Assembly (NCBI GenBank): GCA_035318985.1 | Contig: DATHDP010000028.1 | Location: 1-61,593 of the forward strand | Reading direction: 5' to 3' | Length of the DNA stretch: 61,593 nucleotides | DNA from: VBAS01 sp035318985 | GTDB taxonomy: Bacteria; Bacteroidota; Bacteroidia; Chitinophagales; Chitinophagaceae | Part shown: piece after piece, positions 43,818 through 51,566 of the stretch | Layout of the letters: every line of letters starts with the position of its first letter | Numbering within the stretch: position 1 is the first letter of the stretch | Program-made: the position numbers and the translations under genes | The notes under the pieces: generated by a model | The model's database searches: none | What the model was told of the DNA's origin: nothing | The model's input: only the letters and a program-made list of their open reading frames with translations

Positions 43818-44534
43818 ATGGAAATTAATAATCTTATACCCCACCTCGAAGCACTCATATTTGCAAGCGATAAGCCGTTGACAACATTGGAAATAGTTGA
43901 TCTTGCTAACAATGCTTTTTCCTTTATGGATGAAAAAGTTTCGCTTGACCAGGTGGAAACATCATTAGAAGGTATCGTTGAAAAATATAAAGCGGAGTTT
44001 TATCCATTTGAAGTGATACAAAGTGGTGGTGGCTGGCAGTTCCTTACAAAAAAGGAATATCATAAAACTATTGCTCAATTAAACGGCGATAAGTTTTTGA
44101 AAAAACTCTCTGCTGCTGCAATGGAAACACTTTCCATTATTGCTTATAAGCAACCTGTGACCAAAGGCCAGGTGGAAGCAATAAGAGGAGTAAGTGCTGA
44201 TTATGCGATTCAAAAATTGTTGGAGAAAGAATTGATCGTTATTAGCGGTCGCAATGAAACCATGCCGGGTCATCCATTGGTTTATGCTACTTCAAAAAGT
44301 TTCATGGATTATTTCGGGATCAACACTCCAGATGATCTTCCAAAGATCAAAGAGGTGTTGGCTGAACAAGTCATCGAACCCACTATCGTCAATGAATCAG
44401 ATTTTATTTCTGAATCGGCAAATACAGAAGAGGCGCCTGCGGCTGCACCAGTTGAAGAACCTACTAATCTTGCTGTAACTGAAAGCGGGGAATTGATAGA
44501 AAATAAAGACGAGCAGGAAGGAGAGGACAGTTAA
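43818..44534 (+). CDS. scpB: Segregation and condensation protein B
   Basis: Non-SMC subunit that joins ScpA and SMC in chromosome condensation, 238 residues. Tandem winged-helix domains are seen in LIPHLEALIFASDKPLTT and LSAAAMETLSIIAYKQPVTKGQVEAIRGVSADYAIQKLLEKELI, followed by GHPLVYATSKSFMDYFGI. After about residue 180 there is an acidic, low-complexity tail (EEAPAAAPVEEPTNL to EDS), longer than in most homologues. scpA is not adjacent. A shortened post-stop repeat follows directly. Confidence 0.95.
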   Translation: MEINNLIPHLEALIFASDKPLTTLEIVDLANNAFSFMDEKVSLDQVETSLEGIVEKYKAEFYPFEVIQSGGGWQFLTKKEYHKTIAQLNGDKFLKKLSAAAMETLSIIAYKQPVTKGQVEAIRGVSADYAIQKLLEKELIVISGRNETMPGHPLVYATSKSFMDYFGINTPDDLPKIKEVLAEQVIEPTIVNESDFISESANTEEAPAAAPVEEPTNLAVTESGELIENKDEQEGEDS

Positions 44535-44556
44535 ACCCCAACCCTAAAGGGGAGTT
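44534..44556 (+). repeat. Post-stop hairpin repeat, copy 4 (shortened)
   Basis: Begins at the scpB stop codon: aaccccaaccctaaagggg, then agttgtg. The middle gtccccc part is missing compared with the other copies, but the AACCC start and CCTAAAGGGGAG core are the same. Confidence 0.65.
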
Positions 44557-44630
44557 GTGCAGCGAAAACCAAAGCCTGATAGTAGTTATCATTTGATATT
44601 AAAAGGATTTATTGATTTGAGTAATAAAAA

Positions 44631-44669
44631 TCCGTGCTTATCCATCAAATCCGTGTCATCCGTGTTCCT
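44631..44669. repeat. ATCCGTGTCATCCGTGTTC-type repeat upstream of lysA
   Basis: Reads tccgtgcttatccatcaaat and then ccgtgtcatccgtgttcc. It resembles the arms of the palindromic element at 1162-1278 (atccgtgccatccgtgttc, one difference in 19). It lies immediately before the lysA start and is open in the lysA frame from a GTG at 44634. Confidence 0.65.
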
Positions 44670-44681
44670 ATCTTCGCCAAC

Positions 44682-45896
44682 ATGTCGCAACAACTTTCTC
44701 CTGAACAATTAGAAAAAATTGCAAAGCAATTCGGTACCCCCGTGTATGTTTATCATGCTGAAAGAATAAAAGAGCAGTATGATAAATTACTTACTGCTTT
44801 TGATGGGGTTGATACAAAATTTTTCTATGCTGCAAAAGCACTAACCAATATCAGTATTCTTAAATACATTCTTTCCATTGGTTGCAATATCGATTGCAGT
44901 TCCATTAACGAAGTAAAACTGGCATTAAAAGCAGGCTTTGAACCACAGAATATTCTTTATACATCAAACAACATTGCGTTTGAAGAAATAACAGAAGCGA
45001 AAGAACTTGGAGTTCATATTAATATTGACAGCATTTCTAATCTTAAAAAATTCGGAAAAAAATTCGATCATACTTATCCTGTTGGTGTTCGCTTGCGTCC
45101 GAATATTATGGCTGGTGGAAATTTGAAGATCTCCACAGGACATGCTGATAGCAAATTTGGTGTGCCTCTTGAAAGCATCAAAGAAGTGCTTGATGTTATC
45201 AAAGAAACCAACTTACATATACGGACATTGCATATTCACACCGGTAGCGAAATAAAAGATGTGGAGGTGTTTGCAAAAGGCATTGAAGTATTGTTTGAGG
45301 TAGCACAACATTTTCCTGATCTGCAAGTACTCGATCTTGGTGGCGGATTCAAAGTGCCTTATATGCCTGGTGAGGAAGGAACAGATATTCCATTACTCGG
45401 TAAAAAAGTAAAGGAGGAGTTTGATCAGTATGAGAAAAAATATAATCGTCATTTCCAGGTTTGGTTTGAACCGGGAAAATTTATTGTAAGTGAAGCCGGA
45501 TATTTTATTACAACTGTGAATGTTATTAAGAATGCCGGTAACAAAATTTTTGCAGGTGTAAATAGCGGACTTAATCATTTGATCCGTCCAATGTTTTATG
45601 GTGCTTATCATGAAATAGAAAATAATTCAAATCCAGTTGGTGAAAAAAGAAATTATGATGTAGTTGGGAATATTTGTGAGACCGACACATTTGCTGAAGA
45701 TCGCCGACTGCCAGAAATACACGAAGGCGATCATCTTGTTTTTAGAAATGCAGGTGCTTATTGTTTCGAAATGTCGTCACATTACAATTCAAGATTTAAA
45801 CCTGCGGAGGTAATGGTAAAAAATGGTGAAGCTTATCTCATTCGAAAAAGAGATGAGTTAGAAGATCTGTTAATAAATCAAATAGAGATCCCTTAA
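44682..45896 (+). CDS. lysA: Diaminopimelate decarboxylase
   Basis: PLP enzyme that converts meso-diaminopimelate to L-lysine, the last step of lysine synthesis. The 404 residues form a TIM-barrel (fold III) with Lys52 in KFFYAAKAL binding PLP, then HIHTGSEIKD, DLGGGFKVPY, EPGKFIVSEAGY and the substrate motif CETDTFAEDR. YCFEMSSHYNSRFKP marks the C-terminal beta domain. The frame is open back to a GTG at 44634, but that stretch is repeat DNA; MSQQLSPEQL at 44682 is the natural start. Confidence 0.95.
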   Translation: MSQQLSPEQLEKIAKQFGTPVYVYHAERIKEQYDKLLTAFDGVDTKFFYAAKALTNISILKYILSIGCNIDCSSINEVKLALKAGFEPQNILYTSNNIAFEEITEAKELGVHINIDSISNLKKFGKKFDHTYPVGVRLRPNIMAGGNLKISTGHADSKFGVPLESIKEVLDVIKETNLHIRTLHIHTGSEIKDVEVFAKGIEVLFEVAQHFPDLQVLDLGGGFKVPYMPGEEGTDIPLLGKKVKEEFDQYEKKYNRHFQVWFEPGKFIVSEAGYFITTVNVIKNAGNKIFAGVNSGLNHLIRPMFYGAYHEIENNSNPVGEKRNYDVVGNICETDTFAEDRRLPEIHEGDHLVFRNAGAYCFEMSSHYNSRFKPAEVMVKNGEAYLIRKRDELEDLLINQIEIP

Positions 45897-45908
45897 AATA
45901 TCAGCTCA

Positions 45909-46886
45909 TCATTTTTTTGTACTCGCAGCAGCTACATAAGTAGGGCCGGTAGCATTCTTGATGGGCTCCAGACTTACTAAATACTGGTAAATTGCTTTAA
46001 GATCATTATCACTCATTTTTCTAAACTGATCCCATGGCATATCTGAGGCGGCAATAATTTTTTTCAACCGAAACCTGTCAATAAATTGTTGTTGTGTCCA
46101 TCCGGTGAGCTTTCCTGTTTCTTTATCCGGAGTAAGATTTGGGGTTACACAATAAGAACCATCAGCCGCTTCAAATTTTAATCCGCCTGCAAAAAAAGGC
46201 CCTGTATATTCGCCTGTCATAAGACTACGATTCGTATGACAACCGCGGCAATTAGTCACATAGTGACTAAGATATTTTCCATAGGCAGCTGTAGTATCAG
46301 GTGTTATTGTCCTCACTACTTCACCATCTGGGCCTACGGGTTTTATTAAAAATGCTTTTACTGCCTTTCCAATAAAGTTCAACTGATTATCCATTACTTT
46401 ATTTTTCTCAGGAGCTTGCGATCTTAAAAAAGAGAGGACGGCAACCAGGTCTTCATCACTTAGGTTGTGAAAAGGCATAAAATCAAACAAGGCTCTTCCA
46501 TCACGGGCAACACCATACCTGAGTGAACGTGCAATCACTGAATCTGGTAATTTACCAATACCTGTTTCGTCATCGGGTGTTATGTTTTTTGAATATAATG
46601 TTCCAATAGGCAGATCAAAATTGAGTCCTCCCTTTAAGGGAAACTCTTCGCCCATATTTATTTTTTCCTGGTCTTCCTTAGGAGTATGACAACCGGAGCA
46701 ATGTGCTGGTCCATAAGCTAGGTATTTTCCTCTTGCAATAGTGGCACTATCATTAGTTGCATGAAGATTAGGGAAGGGGGCATCAAATTTTTTGTTTTGC
46801 AAAGAAAAAACGAGGATCACAAAAATTACTACGATGGTTAAAATGGTAATACCTGTCCATTTCAAGATTTTTTTAAACAGTTTCAT
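45909..46886 (-). CDS. Membrane-anchored dihaem cytochrome c
   Basis: A 325-residue cytochrome. An N-terminal membrane anchor (about residues 9-30, ITILTIVVIFVILVFSL) precedes two class-I haem c domains with CSGCH (residues 63-67) and CRGCH (213-217). Methionine ligands may lie in FDFMPFHNLSDEDL and SDMPWDQFRKMSDNDL. The layout resembles the c-type subunits of alcohol/aldehyde dehydrogenases. An ATG at 46943 is in frame but the promoter overlaps it, so ATG 46886 is chosen. No oxidase or dehydrogenase gene is adjacent. Confidence 0.87.
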   Translation of the reverse strand: MKLFKKILKWTGITILTIVVIFVILVFSLQNKKFDAPFPNLHATNDSATIARGKYLAYGPAHCSGCHTPKEDQEKINMGEEFPLKGGLNFDLPIGTLYSKNITPDDETGIGKLPDSVIARSLRYGVARDGRALFDFMPFHNLSDEDLVAVLSFLRSQAPEKNKVMDNQLNFIGKAVKAFLIKPVGPDGEVVRTITPDTTAAYGKYLSHYVTNCRGCHTNRSLMTGEYTGPFFAGGLKFEAADGSYCVTPNLTPDKETGKLTGWTQQQFIDRFRLKKIIAASDMPWDQFRKMSDNDLKAIYQYLVSLEPIKNATGPTYVAAASTKK

Positions 46887-46929
46887 GTTTGGTGTATTTG
46901 GTGGTTTGATGCTTCGAAAACTCTGGGCG

Positions 46930-46959
46930 AAAAGATAAATCATTCTGTACTTTTACCAA
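46930..46959 (-). promoter_or_regulatory. Promoter of the cytochrome c gene
   Basis: On the minus strand TTG (46959-46957), 19 bases, TATCTTTT (46937-46930). It covers the in-frame ATG at 46943, supporting the start at 46886 with a leader of about 35-40 bases. Confidence 0.55.
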
Positions 46960-47008
46960 TATTTATTTAAAATTTTAACAAGGTTCAAAAGTTCAGGAGC
47001 AAAAAACT

Positions 47009-47518
47009 ATGAAGTACTTCCAAAGAATTTTTATAGCAAATCTTTTATTTTTTTTTTCAATTGTTTCACATTCACAGGACATGAAAAAATTCAGTCTTTA
47101 TAAACCCGATGAAAAAGCAGAAACAGAAATTGCCAGTGCAGTGAGTGAAGCAAAAAGATCCGGCAAACAAGTTCTTATACAAATTGGCGGCAACTGGTGT
47201 ATCTGGTGTGCAAGATTTCATGAGTTTGTTACAAAAGATGCGCAGCTTGATTCATTGATGAATGCAAACTATGTTGTTTATCATTTGAATTACAGCAAAG
47301 AAAATTATAACGCAAAGCTTTTAACGAAATACAATTTCCCTCAGCGTTTTGGATTCCCTGTTTTTTTAATACTCGATAGTGAAGGAAACCTGCTGCATAC
47401 ACAAAATTCATGGTATCTTGAAGATGGAAAAACATCATATGAACGTGAAAAAGTCAAATCATTTTTTACTGAATGGAGTAAAAGATCATTAGATCCCTCT
47501 CAATATAAAGAACAATGA
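47009..47518 (+). CDS. Secreted thioredoxin-family protein
   Basis: A 169-residue exported protein (signal peptide ends HSQ, about residue 23) with a thioredoxin fold. The redox motif is CIWC (Cys63-Cys66) in GGNWCIWCARFHEF, and the cis-proline region is FGFPVFLILDSEG. It resembles the DUF255/thioredoxin-7-like periplasmic reductases of Bacteroidota. The purine-rich caggagc eight bases before the ATG is one of few clear ribosome binding sites here. Its stop overlaps the next start (ATGATG), so expression is coupled. Confidence 0.88.
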   Translation: MKYFQRIFIANLLFFFSIVSHSQDMKKFSLYKPDEKAETEIASAVSEAKRSGKQVLIQIGGNWCIWCARFHEFVTKDAQLDSLMNANYVVYHLNYSKENYNAKLLTKYNFPQRFGFPVFLILDSEGNLLHTQNSWYLEDGKTSYEREKVKSFFTEWSKRSLDPSQYKEQ

Positions 47519-48009
47519 TGGAATCAAACTTTCAATTATTTTCCAAGCAGATGATCAGTCCTTTAAAGTTCAGGATGTTTTTACTTTCTAAATTGCCAAG
47601 CGCCTATTTTTCCGGTGTAAGAGTAAAAAGTCTTGATGAAAATAAATGTGAAGTGTCTGTTCCTTTTAAATGGTTTTCACAAAATCCTTTTCGCAGCACA
47701 TATTTTGCTTGCTTAAGCATGGCGGCAGAAATGAGTACCGGTGCATTGGCATTAGGGCATTTATATAAAAGAAAACCAGCGGTAAGTATGCTGGTAGTAA
47801 AAACAGAAGGTGAGTATTTTAAAAAGGCAGTTGACAAAACTACATTTGTTTGTGATGATGGGTCACAAATAAAAAAATGCATTGAAGAAGCAGTTGAATC
47901 CGGTGAAGGAAGATTAATAAGAGCAAAAACGATTGGGAAAAATAAAGCAGGAGAAATAGTGGCAGAGTTTTTTATTACATGGTCATTTAAAGCAAAAAAA
48001 GAAAAATGA
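47515..48009 (+). CDS. DUF4442 hotdog-fold protein (thioesterase-like)
   Basis: A 164-residue cytosolic protein of the DUF4442 family, related to hotdog-fold thioesterases such as PaaI. Family features seen: NKCEVSVPFKWFSQNPFRSTYFACLSMAAEMSTGALAL and MLVVKTEGEYFKKAVDKTTFVCDDG. No obvious catalytic Asp or Glu like that of active thioesterases can be assigned with confidence. The ATG at 47515 overlaps the thioredoxin stop, and a second ATG follows at once. The stop overlaps the next gene by ATGA. Confidence 0.8.
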   Translation: MMESNFQLFSKQMISPLKFRMFLLSKLPSAYFSGVRVKSLDENKCEVSVPFKWFSQNPFRSTYFACLSMAAEMSTGALALGHLYKRKPAVSMLVVKTEGEYFKKAVDKTTFVCDDGSQIKKCIEEAVESGEGRLIRAKTIGKNKAGEIVAEFFITWSFKAKKEK

Positions 48010-49409
48010 AAATAGCATTTCACGGAGCAGCAAGATGTGTAACTGGTAGTAAGCATTTAATTACTTTAAGAAATGGGAAAAAACTATTGCTCGATTGTGG
48101 TATGTTCCAGGGCATGGGAAGAGAAACAAATGCTCTGAATCGGTATTTCGGTTTTGATCCGATGACTATTGATGCGATGATCCTTTCTCATGCACATATT
48201 GATCACAGCGGTCTTATTCCAAAATTGACAAAAGAGGGTTTTAAAGGAACGATCTTTTGTACACCTGCTACAAAAGAACTCACAGGAGTTTTATTGGAAG
48301 ATTCGGCCGAGATACAGGAAGACGATATTAAATATGAAAATAAAAGAAGGGCAGCAGCGGGGCAACCATATCTTACTCCATTATATACAATTGAAGATGC
48401 AAAAAAAGCACAGGATCATTTTGCCACAGCAGAATACAACCAGTGGTTTAATGTTATGGATGATGTACAAGCAATGTTTACAGATGCGGGACATATAATC
48501 GGTAGTACTTGTGTGCATGTACGCATAAAGGAAGATGGAAAAGACAGGACGCTTAGTTTTAGCGGAGATGTTGGTCGCTACCGGGATGTTATTTTAAAAT
48601 CCCCTGAAAATTTTCCGCAGGCTGAATTTATTTTACTTGAATCTACATACGGCAATAGCCTTCATGATGAACACCTGACAACACCTGATCACCTGTTAGA
48701 ATGGATCGAGAAAGCTTGTCTTGTTAAAAAGGGTAAACTTATTATGCCTGCTTTTAGTGTTGGTCGCACACAGGAAATTCTTTATGCACTCAATCAATTG
48801 GAAGTTGAAAACAGGTTACCCGAATTAGATTATTTTGTCGATAGTCCTTTGAGCATTGAAGCAACAGAAATTGTTAAAAAATATCCGGGATACTTTAATA
48901 AACAAATTCAACAGCTTCTGCAAACTGACAGTGATCCTTTTAATTTTAAAGGATTGAAGTATATAAAGAATGTAGAACAATCAAAATTGTTGAATTTCAG
49001 AAATGAACCCTGTGTTATTATTTCTGCCAGTGGTATGGCGGATGCCGGAAGAGTGAAACATCATATTAGCAACAACATTGAAAACAGCCGAAATACTATT
49101 CTTCTCACAGGTTATTGTGAGCCTCATTCATTGGGTGGTAGGTTAATGGCAGGTGCCAAACTGGTAGGAATTTTTGGCGTAGAGCATGAAGTGAATGCCG
49201 AAGTGGCATCCATTCGCAGTATGAGTGCTCATGGGGATTATGAAGACCTCTGCCAATGGCTGGCCTGCCAGGATCCAAAACAAGTAAAAAAGCTTTTTCT
49301 CGTTCATGGTGATTATAATGTTCAGCAGGACTTCAAAAGCCGCTTAGTACGAAAGGGTTTTGATGATGTAGAAATACCAGAAATTCATTATGAAATTGGT
49401 TTGACATAA
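48006..49409 (+). CDS. Metallo-beta-lactamase-fold RNase (beta-CASP/RMMBL type)
   Basis: A 467-residue nuclease-like protein. The metal motif HAHIDH is at residues 62-67 (LSHAHIDHSGLIPKL), and TDAGHIIGS and FSGDVGRY follow. The beta-CASP domain contains MPAFSVGRTQEILYALN, and the RMMBL C-terminal part has SASGMADAGRVKHHI, GYCEPHSLGGRLMAGAK and LVHGDY. This is the CPSF73/YSH1-like group that processes RNA 3' ends in archaea and eukaryotes; bacterial members are exo- or endoribonucleases with unclear targets. It overlaps the DUF4442 gene by ATGA. Confidence 0.93.
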   Translation: MKIAFHGAARCVTGSKHLITLRNGKKLLLDCGMFQGMGRETNALNRYFGFDPMTIDAMILSHAHIDHSGLIPKLTKEGFKGTIFCTPATKELTGVLLEDSAEIQEDDIKYENKRRAAAGQPYLTPLYTIEDAKKAQDHFATAEYNQWFNVMDDVQAMFTDAGHIIGSTCVHVRIKEDGKDRTLSFSGDVGRYRDVILKSPENFPQAEFILLESTYGNSLHDEHLTTPDHLLEWIEKACLVKKGKLIMPAFSVGRTQEILYALNQLEVENRLPELDYFVDSPLSIEATEIVKKYPGYFNKQIQQLLQTDSDPFNFKGLKYIKNVEQSKLLNFRNEPCVIISASGMADAGRVKHHISNNIENSRNTILLTGYCEPHSLGGRLMAGAKLVGIFGVEHEVNAEVASIRSMSAHGDYEDLCQWLACQDPKQVKKLFLVHGDYNVQQDFKSRLVRKGFDDVEIPEIHYEIGLT

Positions 49410-49528
49410 GGTTATTAACTGCAACATTGGTCTTTTTTACCATTTCCTTTTTCTTTTTTTCACAAGTCATTAATAAACGTAGGGTCAAAAATTGCGTTTA
49501 TAGTTTGAGCATTTAAAACACTCAGACT

Positions 49529-50110
49529 ATGAATAAAATAAATTTGAAAGCAGCAATTGTGGCGGTTCTGAGCATTGGATTACTTGCCGGCTGTGCAAGT
49601 TCCGCCCATATTGAAAAAGACGAAACCGTAAATTTCAATAAGTATAAAACATTTACATGGCTTCATGGTGAAAATGGCAAGTTGGAAAATCAAAGCGATC
49701 TTATTGAATCTAAGATCCGCGGTGCAGTAACAAAAGAATTTGAAAAGATCGGCTGGAGGGAATCGAAAAATAAACCCGATGTGATCCTCGATTATGATGT
49801 GTTGGTAGAAAGGTCAAGCCAGCAACAAAATGAGCCGGTTTATAGTCAGCCCTATAGCAGGTTGGTTTATAACCCATACACAAGACGTTATGCAACGATC
49901 TATTATCCTTCTCAATTTTTAGGTTATGACTCATATGAAAAAGTCATCAGGGAAGGAACAATTACTGTCACAATGATCGATGCAAAAAATGATAAAACAG
50001 TATGGCAGGGTTGGACAACAGCCGAAGTGAACAATCGAAATCTTACAAATAAAGAAATTCAAAAAGCGGTAGCTAACATTTTTAAAAAATCAGAGCTTGC
50101 AAAGCAATAA
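49529..50110 (+). CDS. DUF4136 lipoprotein
   Basis: A 193-residue lipoprotein; the lipobox LAGC (Cys22) is clear. The mature part is DUF4136, with NFNKYKTFTWLHG, IRGAVTKEFEKIGWRESKNKPDVILDYDV and EGTITVTMIDAKNDKTVWQGWTTAEV, and a Tyr/Ser/Gln-rich loop (PVYSQPYSRLVYNPYTRRY). The family is widespread in Gram-negative envelopes and has no established role. It is transcribed alone and followed by a strong terminator. Confidence 0.88.
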   Translation: MNKINLKAAIVAVLSIGLLAGCASSAHIEKDETVNFNKYKTFTWLHGENGKLENQSDLIESKIRGAVTKEFEKIGWRESKNKPDVILDYDVLVERSSQQQNEPVYSQPYSRLVYNPYTRRYATIYYPSQFLGYDSYEKVIREGTITVTMIDAKNDKTVWQGWTTAEVNNRNLTNKEIQKAVANIFKKSELAKQ

Positions 50111-50138
50111 CTTATATCCATGAAGGACGGTTTTGAAC

Positions 50139-50166
50139 TTGCCCCGATTTAATCGGGGCTTTTTTG
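50139..50166 (+). terminator. Terminator after the DUF4136 gene
   Basis: Stem gccccga/tcggggc (50141-50159, 5-base loop) and a run of six T. Confidence 0.85.
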
Positions 50167-50179
50167 TTGAAAAATGTTT

Positions 50180-50209
50180 TTGTCATCAAGCGGTTGAAAC
50201 TTATCTTTG
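50180..50209 (+). promoter_or_regulatory. Promoter of tRNA-Glu
   Basis: TTG within TTTTTG (ending at 50182), 19 bases, TATCTTTG (50202-50209), then CCGCCCCTG. The first transcribed bases can form a small hairpin (gcccct/agaggc), as at rRNA promoter P2. The tRNA starts 48 bases later. Confidence 0.7.
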
Positions 50210-50256
50210 CCGCCCCTGAAACAAGAGGCATTAGGCTTCAAAGTCTTAGCATAGGA

Positions 50257-50331
50257 GGCCCGTTCGTCTAAGGGCTAGGACACCACCCTTTCACGGTGGT
50301 GATACGAGTTCGAATCTCGTACGGGCTACCA
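50257..50331 (+). tRNA. tRNA-Glu (anticodon UUC), CCA encoded
   Basis: Cloverleaf reads cleanly: acceptor stem GGCCCGT/ACGGGCT with a G-U first pair, D-arm gtctaagggctaggac, anticodon stem-loop ccaccCTTTCACggtgg with anticodon TTC, T-arm cgagTTCGAATctcg, discriminator A and an encoded CCA (50329-50331). It has its own promoter upstream and a terminator downstream, so it is a single-tRNA unit. Confidence 0.97.
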
Positions 50332-50348
50332 GAGTTTCTAGAAACTTG

Positions 50349-50385
50349 AATCCCTGCAACAATAATAGTTGCAGGGATTTTTTTT
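50349..50385 (+). terminator. Terminator after tRNA-Glu
   Basis: Stem atccctgcaac/gttgcagggat with a 7-base loop, followed by a run of eight or more T, about 20 bases after the tRNA CCA end. Confidence 0.9.
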
Positions 50386-50416
50386 AACCCAATTGATATA
50401 TTGACAGATAATCTTT

Positions 50417-50448
50417 CAAAAAAAATCCCCCGATAAAAATCGAGGGAC
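50417..50448 (-). terminator. Terminator of the outer-membrane barrel gene
   Basis: On the minus strand tccctcgat/atcgggggat around TTTT, then a run of T. It lies about 25 bases after the stop codon at 50470 and faces the tRNA terminator. Confidence 0.8.
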
Positions 50449-50469
50449 TTCGTACAGGTACTTTTATAA

Positions 50470-51162
50470 TTATAGTTTAAACCCAATTGTAAAACTTAAC
50501 ACACGATGTTTATTGTTCTCATCATCTGAGCTATCACTTCCTGATTGCAATTTTGCAAGACCTAAACCATAGTTAACAGACAAGACTGCTTTTTTCAGAT
50601 CAATACCCGCCGTTCCATTCAAGCCGTAATCAAAACGTTTCATGATACCAAAACCAACGCCTTCTTCGTAATCCAATGTTGTAGGATCGTCATTGCTCCA
50701 TTCAATATTCATTCCACTGTTAAAGGCCGTGCCGAAAATTTTTCCTTCCGTTTTATTTTTACCTGCAATGCCAACAGCAAGATAAGGGCCTGCACCGGCA
50801 AAAAAATTGGGACCGTCTTTTGCGCCAAACTTAAAGACGAGGTTTAAGGGAACTTCCAAATAGATCGGATTTGATGTTGCTTTAAAATAATTCGCATCAG
50901 TTGTTTCACCGCTTTGCGTTTTTGATCCTTTGCCTGAAACAAGTAATCCTGGTTGTAATGATACAAATTGGCCGAGGCTAATGTCGCCGATAAAACCTGC
51001 CTGAAAACTTGTAAGAGTTTTTGCATCGTCAATTCTTCCATTTTCTGATATTGTTACATTAGCAAGATTCACACCTCCTCTTAATATGATAGAGGATTTT
51101 TGCGCATTAATGTTTAATAATGTAAACATTAACGGAAGGGTTAAAAAAATGTGTTTTTTCAT
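50470..51162 (-). CDS. Outer-membrane beta-barrel protein (PorT/OMP_b-brl_2-like)
   Basis: A 230-residue exported barrel. The signal peptide is MKKHIFLTLPLMFTLLNINAQ. Alternating strands then follow from IILRGGVNLANVTIS through GFIGDISLGQFVSLQPGLLVSGKGS and NFFAGAGPYLAVGIAG to the final strand HRVLSFTIGFKL. It belongs to the 8-10-strand porin-like family common in Bacteroidota. The frame is open to an ATG at 51234, but the signal peptide starts at 51162. The 404 bases upstream (51163-51566) hold a partial repeat and the gap promoter; I see nothing else there. Confidence 0.85.
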   Translation of the reverse strand: MKKHIFLTLPLMFTLLNINAQKSSIILRGGVNLANVTISENGRIDDAKTLTSFQAGFIGDISLGQFVSLQPGLLVSGKGSKTQSGETTDANYFKATSNPIYLEVPLNLVFKFGAKDGPNFFAGAGPYLAVGIAGKNKTEGKIFGTAFNSGMNIEWSNDDPTTLDYEEGVGFGIMKRFDYGLNGTAGIDLKKAVLSVNYGLGLAKLQSGSDSSDDENNKHRVLSFTIGFKL

Positions 51163-51430
51163 ATTGTACAGTTTTATTTTAGCCTTTATAAACAAACATT
51201 TTGCCAGAATAAATGTTTGAAAATTGTTCTTCAATAATTTTTCAATTAAACACTGCTATAAGATGTTGGCAGGTTTAAAAAGTTTAATCGTTATTGAATA
51301 TTTCTTTCAATAATATTCATGTATATAATTTTCCCCAATATCATGTGTATAGACTCTAATTATTTGATTTGTAAAAAGGATTTTCCAGGTGTATTGTATA
51401 TTAATAGCTGAATATCGATAAGAACGTACA

Positions 51431-51460
51431 AGAATGCGACGCAATTAGGCTCAATAGTAG
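51431..51460 (-). repeat. Partial GCGTCGC-family repeat
   Basis: On the minus strand it reads TACTATTGAGCCTAATTGCG followed by TCGCATTC. It keeps only the TTGCGTCGCA core of the family. A similar CAATAGTAG flank is found beside the copy at 4775. Confidence 0.35.
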
Positions 51461-51509
51461 TACAGAAGCCAAGTACATAAAAATTGCTTTCCTCGTAAAC
51501 TAAACGACC

Positions 51510-51538
51510 TTGCAAATCCTCACGGTTTCTTACCTTCG
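51510..51538 (+). promoter_or_regulatory. Promoter of gap
   Basis: TTG (51510-51512), 18 bases, TACCTTCG (51531-51538), then CACC. The ATG is 29 bases further on. Confidence 0.55.
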
Positions 51539-51566
51539 CACCTCAAATTAAAAATCTGAATTAATC

